DNA from: Anthoceros angustus
Taxonomy: Eukaryota > Streptophyta > Anthocerotopsida > Anthocerotales > Anthocerotaceae
Direction of reading: 5' to 3'
Assembly (NCBI GenBank): GCA_010909165.1
Contig: MU008200.1
Coordinates: 1-64,000 of the forward strand
Length of the DNA stretch: 64,000 nucleotides
The notes below the pieces were generated by a model that did not search any database, had not been told where the DNA came from, and saw only the letters and a program-made list of their open reading frames with translations. Below, piece after piece: positions 10,031 to 20,792 of this stretch; position 1 is the stretch's first letter; the number at the start of each line of letters is the position of its first letter. The position numbers and the translations under genes are program-made.

Positions 10031-10515
10031 GAGAAAGGGAGCGAGAGGGAGTATTCATGTGTGGTAGAGTGGGAGGTTCTTGGAAAAAAAGGGGAAAGGA
10101 GAGAAGTGTGCCGTAGGGGGGAGTATGCGGGTACGTTTTGAGGAAACGGGGAATGTTAGAAAGGGGAGAAGTGAGCGATGAGATCGGTAAGGGTCGACGC
10201 CGGAGTGAGGCCTCGTGGTGTTCATGGTCATGGTGCCTAATCCCTGGAACGTTCTGAGCGCGGTCTCCCTTGTGAGTGAATTAGAGTAGGTGCGACCTTA
10301 GGTGTGTGTGCGCGTGAAATCATAACCCTTAGAGACCACGCCAGGAGGACTGGGTGACCAGACAACCACAGACACGCGCCGTGGTGGGGCCCGCCACAGT
10401 GGTTGAATCAGCCACTACGGTGGCTGAACCCCCCCACCGCGGTGGCTGAGCCTTCCACGGTGGTGGGTTCAGGTATGGTAGCTGGTTCTGGTAGGGTAAG
10501 GATCGGTTGTGGTAG

Positions 10516-12403
10516 AGCTAGGACCCATAGTTTTAGAACATCTTGACACAAAACCATTCCCTTGGGATCGAATCCTAGGACTATAACGACATAGAGGGTA
10601 AATGTGGCCTCTTTGCGCCTTTGGACGCAAAAATCCCATTCCACAATAAGTCACGAAATTTAAATCCTCGCTTGATCTCCTGCGCTTGCGATACAGTCAA
10701 TTGCTGTAATTTAGGTCACCGCCTGCTCCTCACAGATTCTCGGGTTGGCTAAGGCCAACGTAAGCACCTTCTCCGCACGAGCCAAGATAATGATGTGCGT
10801 GACCACTATCGCTACTCGGTGGAGAATTTCGCTGATGCTTGTGTGTTGATGTGGCACAAGGGTCTAGGGCAAGGTGAGGGTACTCCAATCCTATTGTCAG
10901 AAAACAATTTTGGATTCTCCCTCTCTTGGCGCTCCTCCTTATATAGGCGATCGGGCCTCAAGATTTCTGTTGAGGACGTGAGCCGGTCTGTGGGCTACAT
11001 ACAGTTGCCACAAACGCCCACCAGAGTGCGTGGTAGTCGTTCAGAGGTCCGAAAGTGTCAATAGGGACGCTGGTCGTCTGCCTCGTGGGTGGAACTCCCT
11101 CCTTATATTTCTTTGAGTGCACCACATTGACCTCCCTCGCCCGCCCTGCCTCGGCATCCTTAGAGTCTCTAGATAGGAAATAGAGCACCATGCTCGATAC
11201 CATGTAAATTGCCGAGCGGAAGCGAATACTTGCTTAATCTCTTGGTAGATGAATTGAATAATAATTGTCAACAAACAAAAAAAAGTCTTAATACCATTCT
11301 AGGTGACGCTGGCTAAAGGTCACCTCATAACCTAACAATTACTACTTGACCTAATCTATAGGTTAAGGTTTAATACAATATATATATATATATGACCTAT
11401 ATATCTATATCTAACTCAATGTACCTGTACTCACCATTTTACTCTCCATCTCGTGCAGAAGCAATTCTCCGTGTTTGGCTATGAATGCGTGGTACGCGAC
11501 GGAGCAAGAACCCATCCGTGTGTGTGTCGCCAATTGTCCCGATGTTTAGCTGCAGGTGCCGATGCGTGGTGAGCCAAACCCCGACGCCCACCAGACCGGG
11601 TGCTAGAGTGTTGCTGCACCTCAAGCTATGAGGACCAGCGTGGCTACCGGCCCCACCACGGGTCGAGCTCATACATGCGGCCAAGAGGGCCGTGGAGGAG
11701 ATCCACTTTGAGGGAGCATCATGGGGGCGCCCTCCCGAGGCATCATCGCCAACCGGTGGCCAACCCTTCTTCCAGTTGGCATCCGCTTGCCACTCCCAAA
11801 GCCTGCGTGGTTCCATAAAGGGAGTTGGGGATAAGGGTTTCTTTGAGGGAGCCCCGAGGAGCCGAGGACTCTTTCCCAGGAGGGAGGGTTGTGAGGCCAC
11901 GTGACATCTCCCATGATCTCACCTTGCTGGGAAGGAGGTGAAGGCAATGAGATGGAGCTGGAGGTTCGTAGCCATCTCACCGAAGCTAGCGGAGTTGTCC
12001 AAGGAGGAGCCGGAGGCAGAGGGAAGCAATGGGCAAGAAGGAGGCGTGAGGAGTCGGCGCTTGTGATGGCGGTGATGGAAACATGCCAAGGCATTGGCGT
12101 TGTAGAGGGTTCGATGTGAAGGAGCTCGTGGTAGTGAAGGCTTTTGTGTGTCAAAGTCGTTGTTGTTGTTCATGCATCCGCGCCTTTGTGCCGCCGCTTT
12201 AGTTGTTGATTTTGCTTTTGTTGTTGTTGTCCTCTTGTTGATGGTGATGTTGCAAAGGTAGGTCGCTGTGAAGGTCTTGCTGTCACGGTGACCGATCACG
12301 CTCTTCATGTATGTAGGTGCCAACATAGGCGGAGGTTGATGTACACTGGAGAGCAAAGCAGCCTATGATGATGTCCTTCCTTTTTGGGGAGCCATAGAAC
12401 CCT
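10516..12403. repeat. Copy 1 of a ~1.9-kb tandem duplication
   Basis: The segment from AGCTAGGACCCATAG to CCATAGAACCCTAGC is repeated immediately to the right (12404-14363). Copy 1 is about 70 bases shorter because it lacks many scattered 1-5 base words present in copy 2. It holds a reverse PBS-like motif near 11192-11202 (GCTCGATACCA, one base shorter than the perfect motif in copy 2). No intact gene was found. Confidence 0.85.
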
Positions 12404-14363
12404 AGCTAGGACCCATAGTTTTAGAACATCTTGACACAAAACCATTCCCTTGGGATCGCATCCTAGGACTATAACGACATAGAGGGTAAATGTGGCCTCT
12501 TTGCGCCTTTGGACGCAAAAATCCCATTCCACAATAAGTCACGAAATTTAAATCCTGCTTGATCTCCTGTTTGCATTCTGATATGGCCAATTCTGCGTTG
12601 CAATTTAGGCTGTCTGCCCTGTTCCTCACAGATTCCTGGTTGGCTAAGGCCAACGTAAGCACCTTCTCCGCACGAGCCAAGATAACAGATGTGCGTTGCG
12701 CACTATTACTGCTACTCAGTGGTGGAGAATTTCTGTTGATGCTGTTTGTGTGTTGATGTGGCACAAGGGGTCTAGGGCAAGGTGAGGGTACTCCAATCCT
12801 ATTGCTGTAAAACAATTTTGGATTCTGTCCTCTCTTGCGGCAGCGCTCCTTATATAGGCGATCGGGCCTCAAGATTTCGAGGGGCGTGAGTCGAGGGGGT
12901 TGCTACGTTGTACAAACGTCTCGCCAGTCAGCGTGTGCTCGTAGAGGTCCAGCAAAGTGTCAATAGGGACGCTTGCTGTCTGTCTTCGTGGGTGGAACTC
13001 CCTCCTTATATTTCTTTGGAGTGCACCACATTGACCTCCCCTACAGCCGCCCTGCCTCGGCATCCTTAGAGTCTGTAGATAGGAAATAGAGCACCATGCT
13101 CTGATACCATGTAAATTGCCGAGCGGAAGCGAGAATACTTGCTTAATCTCTTGGTAGATGAATTGAATAATAATTGTCAACAAACAAAAAAGTCTTAATA
13201 CCATTCTAGGTGACGCTTGGCTAAAGGTCACCTCTGTTAACCTAACGACCACAGTCTACTTGACCTAATCTATAGGTTAAGGTTTAATACAATATATATA
13301 TATATATGACCTATATATCTATATCTAACTCAACAGCCAGGTACTCACCATTTTACTCTCCATCTCCTGTGCAGAAGCAATTCTCCTGTGTTTGGCTTGC
13401 GAATGTGCGTGGCACGCGACGGAGCAAGAACCCATCCAGGTGTGTGTCGTCAATTGTCCCGATGTTTAGCTGCAGGTGCCGATGCGTGGTGAGCCAAACC
13501 CCGACGCCCACCAGACCGGGTGCTAGAGTGTTGCTGCACCTCAAGCTATGAGGACCAGCGTGGCTACCGGCCCCACCACGGGTCGAGCTCATACATGCGG
13601 CCAAGAGGGCCGTGGAGGAGATCCACTTTGAGGGAGCATCATGGGGGCGTCCCTCCCGAGGCATCATCGCCAACTGGTGGCCAACCCTTCTTCCAGTGGC
13701 ATCCGTTTGCCACTCCCAAAGCCTCTGCGTGGTTCCATAAAGGGGAGTTGGGGATAAGGGTTTCTTTGAGGGAGCCCCGAGGAGCTGAGGACTCTTTCCC
13801 AGAGGAGGGAGGGGTTGTGAGGCCACGTGACATCTCCCATGATCTCACCTTGGCTGGGAAGGAGGTGAAGGCAGCTGAGATGGAGCTGCGGAGGTTCAGG
13901 CCATATCTGACCGTAAAGCCTGAATAGCGGGAGTTGTCCAAGGAGGAGCTGGAGGCAGAGGAAGCAATGTGGGCAGCAAGGAGGCGTCAGAGGGAGCTGG
14001 CGCTTGTGATGGCGGCAGCGGAAACAGCTGCCAAGGCATTGGCAGTTGTAGAGGGTTCAGATGTGAAGGAGCTCGTGGTAGTGAAGGCTTTTGGTAGTGT
14101 CGCTTCAATTGAAGTTTGTTGTTGTTCATGCATCCGCGCCTTTGTGCCGCCGCTTTAGTTGTTGATTTTGCTTTTGTTGTTGTTGTCCTCTTGTTGATGG
14201 TGATGTTGCAAAGGTAGGTCGCTGTGAAGGTCTTGCTGTCACGGTGACCGATCACGCTCTTCATGTATGTAGGTGCCAACATATAGGCGGGAGGTTGATG
14301 TACACTGGAGAGCAGCAGGCCTATGATGATGTCCTTCCTTTTTTGGGGAGCCATAGAACCCCT
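12404..14363. repeat. Copy 2 of the ~1.9-kb tandem duplication
   Basis: The better-preserved copy. Around 13820-14158 the plus strand has a gag-like, A/E/R-rich helical stretch (SKEELEAEEAMWAARRRQRE and onward) that is broken by a stop before it. A poly-TA tract lies near 13292-13306. The duplication is probably internal sequence of an LTR element. Confidence 0.85.
13098..13335 (-). mobile_element. Reverse PBS plus candidate LTR in copy 2
   Basis: GCTCTGATACCA (13098-13109) is the reverse complement of the initiator-Met PBS. The next bases start TGTAAATTGCCGAG (13110) and a CA end near 13335 is possible, giving an LTR of about 226 bases on the minus strand. Copy 1 has the same layout from 11203. 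The right-hand end is uncertain. Confidence 0.45.
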
Positions 14364-15050
14364 AGCTAGGATAGGCAGCTATGTTTTGGTGTGGGTAGAG
14401 TGCTAGTGCAAACTGTAGACTTCAGATTTGTTCATAACAATAGTGGGCATAAATTGTTCCCTTTGTCTAGACAACGTGGTGCGAAAGTCACCGGATGTCC
14501 GGTGCCTTTGGTAGCTATTCTAAAAAGCTTGTCTTCGCGCGCGGACTGCAAATCCAACCTAGGTCCGGCACCCATGTCCCTTCGCTAATGATATTGGGTC
14601 ACTTCTCAAAATTCGAAAAGTGTCCGTTTGTCCGGTATCGGTCATCCGGTGCCGGGGCACTTTTCTTTTTGATATAAGTGAGCTTTTGTATAGTTTGGAA
14701 CGCGGACGTATAGGTGGGCATATGGCCCATGTGGGATCTTGGTGTCTTATACCTCTAGTCTCCCACTATAGTACCAAATCAGATGTGTGCATGCATGTTT
14801 GTCTTTCGGCCATTTGACATGTAGATACATATTCTTATTGTTTTTTATGGTGCCACAACCTTATGATCGGTGTGGGCAGGATGTCGGGCATACTTGGACC
14901 AATGTGTACAAATTTTTTTTTTAGCATTTTGAGGTGTCATTGCAGTTTTCAGCTTAGCACATTGGTTCGAAAATTGTCACAAATGTACAGATTCAAAACG
15001 ACAACCGTTTTTTGTGAAAATGCCCTTAAAAATCCTTAAAACTGGGGTAT
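14364..15050. other. Intergenic, nothing recognised
   Basis: Short frames only. There is no repeat or gene signal that I can support. Confidence 0.4.
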
Positions 15051-16381
15051 TAAAGAGGACATTTGGATAACGTACTTGTGGGCGCTTCCCTGGTGGACCT
15101 GTATGCCAAGATGCATGCCTCGTTTTTGACAGCTTGGCTAGGAAAATTCTTACACCGACATTTACAATGCGCTGGCACTATTTATAAATCGATAAATTTG
15201 TATAACATTTTACAATGTATTTGCAATGAACATGCCACATCAATTTCACTAATATATAGCCTCATAAATGACATAAATCGGAAAAGGTCTCTTCCACATA
15301 TTTACAACGGCATTTGCATAAGCATGCCACATCGAATCTTACTAATATATAACCTCATAAATTACATAAATAAGGAAAAGGCATGCCACATCGCAATCTT
15401 ACTAATATATAACCTCATAAATTACATAAATAAGGAAAAGGCATGCCACATCGCAATCTTACTAATATATAACCTCATAAATTACATAAATAAGGAAAAG
15501 GTCTCTTCCAAAATTTTACAACGGCATTTCATAAACATGCCACATCAGCAAATAATATATTTATTCATGGATATTGGCTGGCTTGTGCATTTTACAACCA
15601 TAGTTACGACGCATGTGCCACGCCAAGAATATACAATAAATGAATAATCCAATAATATAACATAAATTGAGAAACCATTTTACAATGATATTTGCAATGA
15701 GCTTGCCATGTCAGCAAATAATAAATTTATTTATAGATATTTATATAAAATGGTTTTCATGCTTTTACAACCATAGCTACAATGCATGTGACACGCCAAG
15801 AATACAAAAAAAAAAAAGATAATCCCATAACTAACATAAATCCAGAGAAACATATTTACAACATCATTTGCAACGAACTTGCCACATCAGCAAATAATAA
15901 ATCTATTCATAGATATTCCAATAAATGGTATTATTCCAAAAATCAAGTCTTGCACAATTTACAACCACATCTACAACAAACATGGTTTACAACGTCTTTA
16001 CAAGTACCGCTTTTACAACATCCTTTATGCCACGTCATTATAAATTCAACAAAATGTAGTTTTATTAACAAATAACCCCCATAGTTTTCTAAATCAAAAG
16101 AGTTTATGCACAATTAACAACGCCATGTACAACGAGCAAGCCATGTCAACAAACCCCTGCTAAAATTTGTGTCAACATGCCATGTCAACAAACCCTTGTA
16201 AAATTGTGTCAACATGCCATGTCAACAAACCTGTAAAATCCATGCCACATCATATTAGTTAGGAACCCTTGTTGTAAATGTTCAAAAACTTACAACAGGG
16301 CTTTGAGCTGTAGTAAGAGTGTTGTAGTTTCCTCTAACTAAACTTAGACCCATTTGTAAAAGGTAGCCCCTCCTTGTAGTG
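15051..16381 (-). mobile_element. CACTA-like terminal region with TTTACAAC motifs
   Basis: On the minus strand the segment starts CACTACAAGGA at 16381, the terminal signature of CACTA (En/Spm) DNA transposons. Going left it is packed with short motifs of the type TTTACAAC and CATGCCACATC, as expected of subterminal transposase-binding repeats. The other terminus was not found and no transposase frame is present, so this is a fragment or a non-autonomous copy. A similar end occurs at 25715. Confidence 0.5.
15335..15514. repeat. 60-bp tandem repeat, three copies
   Basis: Units start at 15335, 15395 and 15455 (AATCTTACTAATATATAACC and onward), with a diverged relative near 15245. The repeats lie inside the CACTA-like region and create a fortuitous repetitive reading frame. 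Confidence 0.85.
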
Positions 16382-16599
16382 ATTTTCCAACTTGATCCAA
16401 CCATGGACCTTTCTTAACAGGGTCAAATGGCATCAAAAAGCTAGAAAAGGTGCTTTTGACAACTACGGGCAACGCAGATAGTGTGGTTTTTGCCCTTGGT
16501 TTTGGGAAAAGCACCCAATCCAGAGATTGGTTTTCAATTTGTAGGTCGAATTTGACCAAATGGACGCCAGTCTCTAAAAAGTGGAGTGTGTCTCCACTT
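16382..16599. other. Short unassigned stretch
   Basis: This lies between the CACTA-like end and the chromovirus remnant. I see no feature in it. Confidence 0.3.
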
Positions 16600-17205
16600 C
16601 TTAAGAGACCTTGTTAAGTGTGGCTTCGTATCCGACCACACAGATATCCTGCACTCATCGAGAAAAGAGGCAGGCTAACTTACCACTTTGTGCCCCGGAT
16701 CCTCGCAGACATCAACCAGCTTTACCCTCGATGCCGGGCGGATGGCGATGTATGCGACGTTTCATGTCTCTATGCTCAAGCCGGTGGTTTCACGCCGCCC
16801 TAGCCTGCAACTCTCCACAAGTCTATCAACGATTCGGCGAACCGTCCGCCATAGATCCGAACACCTGCTCCGATCAACCTGCACTGATGTACCAGAATCA
16901 CGCACACCACGTCTTCTAATTCGCAGCTTGCCTGACCCCAGATATCGACCCACCCCTACACCGCCCCCTAACCGAACACGCCTAGCAGCCGCTTCCCCAT
17001 GCTCCACCAGCCGTGGCGCATCCTTCAACGCTGCGATCGCCAACTCCGGCGGAGGCGAGTCACCGATTTCCTGGTGGCTTGGAGTGGCGAACCAGAGAGT
17101 GGCGCTACATGGGAGCCCGAGGCATTTTGCATGCTGTTTCCCCACTTGCAGGCGCAGATTTGCACAAGCCAGGAGGACTTGGCCTCGCCATGTGGGGGAG
17201 AATGA
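16600..17205 (+). pseudogene. Chromovirus pol C-terminus with chromodomain, frameshifted
   Basis: Plus-strand frames give RIRPHRYPALIE (integrase C-terminal GPY-like region, about 16626), FHVSMLKPVV (about 16760) and, after a frameshift, a chromodomain TDFLVAWSGEPESGATWEP (from about 17062) ending at a TGA at 17203-17205. The same module ends the complete element at 22443. The stop coincides with the first bases of the presumed 3' LTR, after a purine-rich GTGGGGGAGAA. The rest of pol is absent. Confidence 0.75.
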
Positions 17206-17577
17206 AATGGTCGCGGACCAGTGGCCATCCTGCGACCTCCATAGCCCAGCAATGCCGGACCCGAAGTTGCTTACAGTCTTCACGGCCCGAGCAACGAGAA
17301 CCGCAGAAAACCGAAGGTACCGATTACCAGAAATAATAATGATGAGATAATGGCAGCTGATTAGGTAAATGATTATAGCAATAGTGGTTAAATAGATAGT
17401 TAACGGATAATAAGATAAATAGCAGATAATTAGAATAACACCTAGTAAACTAGGATAAATATTGTAAAAAGAAATAACTCCCAACTAACCCGAGTAAAAC
17501 CGGAGAGCCTAACGTCTAGCCTAGAAGATCAAGAACAAGGAGTTTAAACCAGTATGCGCGGCCTTCTTGGCTTGACA
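17203..17577 (+). repeat. Probable 3' LTR of the chromovirus remnant
   Basis: It starts TGAAATGG directly after the purine tract. A CA end at 17577 (CTTGACA) is one possibility. There is no second copy in the window to fix the right border. Confidence 0.35.
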
Positions 17578-18050
17578 CATGACCATGTATAAGTATGCTA
17601 CCCGATACACTAAAAGAATGTCTAATTTCCACGAGACTGTCCCTCAACTGTACGCGTTGTAGCAACAAACTTGGGATGCAATGAGGTGACATAAGTTTTT
17701 GTTGCATAATTAACTATTTTAACTTGTAGCTGTCTTAGAAGCATGTATGCAAGAATTGCTAAGAATTTATTTCCTCGGTTGTTGGAGAGCTTCGTATTTC
17801 CTTCGTTTTTGCTCACTCGGTTTTGTTCTCATGCATGGGGCTTGGTTGTAATTCTCTATTTATAAAGCATGGGAAAGTTCTCTAAAAAAAAAACTATTAA
17901 GGAACACAAATGCTTTTTAGATCTTTTCAAATCTTTTTTGCACTTGATTTTTTTAACCAAGCTAAACACTATCTATTCTTTCTTCAGAAATTGTGTTCCA
18001 AAAGTTAAATATTGATGCGGAATATGGTGGAACACAAATCTTCTACAAAA
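17578..18050. other. AT-rich spacer, nothing recognised
   Basis: No frame, repeat or promoter can be supported here apart from being the 3' flank of the unknown gene that ends at 18051. Confidence 0.35.
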
Positions 18051-18677
18051 TTAATGTAATCCCAGAATATGTTGCACACCATTATAAGGCGCACAGAGGC
18101 GTCGACTATAAAAAGTCATGTATTGTGCTCCATACCACTTTGTGCTACGAACTACTTTTTTAAGATAACCAGGTTCCTTCTCTAGTATGTATCTTTCTCT
18201 TAATGGGTTTTCGTGGATGGTTGGTAGAGGTCCATAAGACAATATGTCTGTAAGCTTTTTGTATTGTAGTAGTTCCTCTCTCTCAGGATGTGATCCCATA
18301 TTCCTTCCATTTATGAGAAGACAACTTAATATGTTTCCTACTTTCTTGCCCGCACAACTAAAACTTCTCATTAACCACGATACCCCCTTTATGGTTTTTT
18401 TGATGTTGGCATATTGATGATCCCAGTATGCAGGAGTTAGAAAAAGGCTCGCACAATTTGAAGAATTACTCGTAATTGGATCAAGTACTTCTTCTATCTC
18501 GGTTGTCATATTTATTTCATCCTCAAGTAAAGATTCGTTAACCATTTGTAACACTTGAGGAGGCTGCATCACAATCTTATGTTGATCCTCAAATATACAC
18601 CCACCAGGAGGCTGCGTGACAATCTTATGTTGTTCCTCAAAGACACACCCACCAGGGCACATTCCCAAAGACCCCAT
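18051..18677 (-). CDS. Unknown protein, paralogue of the protein at 3578-4129
   Basis: A 208-residue single-exon frame from ATG 18677. Residues 8-37 hold a tandem repeat of about 15 residues (PGGCVFEEQHKIVTQP then PGGCIFEDQHKIVMQP) that the other copy lacks. The conserved core follows: IEEVLDP, FLTPAYWDHQYANIKKTIKG, then LTDILSYGPLPTI and RYILEKEPGYLKK. The C-terminus is longer by a few residues. I recognise no domain, signal peptide or membrane segment. Upstream (right) a TATATAAGG-type box and a dispersed block form a plausible promoter. Two diverged but open copies suggest a real family rather than chance frames. Function is unknown. Confidence 0.55.
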   Translation of the reverse strand: MGSLGMCPGGCVFEEQHKIVTQPPGGCIFEDQHKIVMQPPQVLQMVNESLLEDEINMTTEIEEVLDPITSNSSNCASLFLTPAYWDHQYANIKKTIKGVSWLMRSFSCAGKKVGNILSCLLINGRNMGSHPEREELLQYKKLTDILSYGPLPTIHENPLRERYILEKEPGYLKKVVRSTKWYGAQYMTFYSRRLCAPYNGVQHILGLH

Positions 18678-19235
18678 AGCAATTTTTGAGAGATTGTCGT
18701 GAAAGAGAGGGTTTTTAAAAGATATAATAAAAAAGTAGTACTTAGCAATAAACTCTACCAGCTAGCTCTCCACATAAAACATAATTCAATCTTTAAGCAA
18801 GAGGTGCTTACCCTTATATAGGACAAAAGCTTGTCCCAACTACTAATTTTAGATTATCATGCAAACCACACATTATAGCCTCCCCTCTTTAGGAAAGTAT
18901 GCATGAGAACTCCTTGTCCTAACATGCAGCCAGCACGGTAACTTCCATATCTAGCTTTTATTTTCATCTCTCATTTTATTTTTACTAGAATTTACTATAA
19001 TATGAATTTTTAAATTAAATTACCAAAAGCAACTGACTTACTGGCTTTATGAGATTTTTCAAACTGGCGACCCTGCACCACAATTGACAGATTCACCGCT
19101 TCCAATCTATACCAAGTAATCATCCTCGCTAAAGGGGGAGAAGGGCCAGGCTACCGGGGACGTTCTTAAACGGTGACCGTTCCCATCCCGTTGGCCACAA
19201 CCTGCTATTGCCCACAAGTGAAATTATCATGAGAT
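18678..19235 (-). promoter_or_regulatory. Upstream block with TATA box, shared with 6147-6617
   Basis: Read on the minus strand, about 19235 to 18795 is the dispersed block that also occurs inverted at 6147-6617. It ends in CTATATAAGGG (near 18815-18825), a good TATA box for the gene starting at 18677. The shared promoter region shows that the block and the gene have been copied as a unit at least in part. Confidence 0.5.
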
Positions 19236-19299
19236 CATGTTCAGCTTTTGAACGTGAGTGATGAGCTCTTCATTGCATGGCATGGTCCGGTGAACCACG

Positions 19300-20104
19300 T
19301 TAGTGTGTAACAAGTGTTGTGCGTGGCAGAGGTGCATGCATAGATTTAGCTAGTGCTCCTACCTGTTTGCCATGGCTGCCTGTGGGGATGCAATGCAATC
19401 GAGACACCAGCCATTGGCTAGCAACGCAGTAGCATGGTGCAACAATTTGCAGGAGAGCCATCCAAGACGGTGCGTGGCTGGAGAAGGATCTTGAATCGGC
19501 CAGGAGCTTCTGTAGCGGATTTTCTCTTGTAGCCAAGGCTTGGACATGAAAAGGATGTGTTTCTAGCCAGCAGCCTAGTACACATGTATGCAAAGAGTGG
19601 TAGCTTGAAAGATGCTGAACAATGTTTGATAACCTTGGTGAAAAAGATGTGGTGAAAAAGCCCAAACGTGCAAATCCTGCAGCAGGCCATCACCACAGTG
19701 AACACATCCATCGCTTGATGACCTATTTGCATATCCAGATAAGGCATCAGCGCAGCAATCGAAGCTGGCTTGTCCAACACCCAGTGCCGCAAATAACACG
19801 AAACCCCCTCATCCCTACATACATGAAGCTGCTTCCCTGTGAACCGCCAGATCCTCAAAGTTGCCCACAGTTACACAGTTGCACAAGCCTGCAGAGGCAT
19901 ATATGCAATTGTGAATGAAATAATGCCTTCTTCTTGCATAATGTTGTATAAATCAATAAGGGCTTCCAGCTCCATTCCTTGCTGGGCATATCCTACCATC
20001 AATGCATTCCACGTCCCCATAGTGTCTGGACCTACGGTCCATCGAACACGGCACAAGAATGCGCCAGGCTGCCTGACTGCCGCAAATATGGTATGTGGCA
20101 GCCG
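19300..20104. pseudogene. Rearranged PLS-PPR gene debris
   Basis: The plus strand near 19550-19650 encodes a PPR fragment (FLASSLVHMYAKSGSLKDAE, with stops and frameshifts). The minus strand near 20040-19880 encodes another (WNALMVGYAQQGMELEALID and LYNIMQEEG). Opposite orientations show rearrangement. These are relics of plant PLS-class organellar RNA-editing factors and are not expressible. Confidence 0.65.
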
Positions 20105-20792
20105 CGCTTTGCCCTCTACCTTGACAATGCTATGCAAGGGGAAGACATTGCAGCACTCCAACCTTGCATTGTTTGTGATCATGAGCCTTCTTTAGGCATG
20201 TGCTAGTGTAGGCACCTCGGTTTTGGAGATGGGCATCAAACAATCCATACAATCAGCGGAAGGGAATTAGAGGATGTGTTTGTCACTAGCCGTTTTGTAA
20301 ACAAGTATACAAAGTCTGGCAGCTTGGAAGATGCCCAAAGAGTTTGATGGGCATGATAAAAAAAACTATGTCTACGGTGTTCGTCTTCCCCTTTGTTCTT
20401 GTTCGAGTCACTTGGAGTCTCACATTGCTTATAGGGTTGGTGGCACGGCGCTTTGCCCTCTACCTTGACAATGCTATGCAAGGGGAAGACATTGCAGCAC
20501 TCCAACCTTGCATTGTTTGTGATCATGAGCCTTCTTTAGGCATGTGCTAGTGTAGGCACCTCGGTTTTGGAGATGGGCATCAAACAATCCATACAATCAG
20601 CGGAAGGGAATTAGAGGATGTGTTTGTCACTAGCCGTTTTGTAAACAAGTATACAAAGTCTGGCAGCTTGGAAGATGCCCAAAGAGTTTGATGGGCATGA
20701 TAAAAAAAACTATGTCTACGGTGTTCGTCTTCCCCTTTGTTCTTGTTCGAGTCACTTGGAGTCTCACATTGCTTATAGGGTTGGTGTGGCAC
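20105..20792. repeat. 344-bp tandem duplication, two near-identical units
   Basis: Units at 20105-20448 and 20449-20792 are almost base-for-base identical. Each contains a small PPR remnant (FVNKYTKSGSLEDAQRV on the plus strand). The near identity implies a recent event or an assembly duplication. Confidence 0.9.

Larger units (their letters stand above)
7050..10390 (+). mobile_element. Internal region of a non-autonomous LTR element
   Basis: The GC-rich body follows the LTR and PBS. It has many short overlapping frames but no recognisable protease, reverse transcriptase, RNase H or integrase. The one credible frame is the coiled-coil ORF at 8573-8992. The lack of pol suggests a large non-autonomous derivative or a heavily decayed element. 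The right end is not defined, because the tandem duplication starts at 10516 without a visible 3' LTR. Confidence 0.5.

Noticed and set aside
15063-15647. Repetitive ORF with recurring LLIYNLINYINKEKA-like units
   Set aside because: It is the translation of the 60-bp AT-rich tandem repeat, whose period is divisible by three; it lies in CACTA-like non-coding sequence.
16762-17484. 240-residue minus-strand ORF
   Set aside because: It is antisense to the chromovirus C-terminus and chromodomain, which are recognisable on the plus strand.
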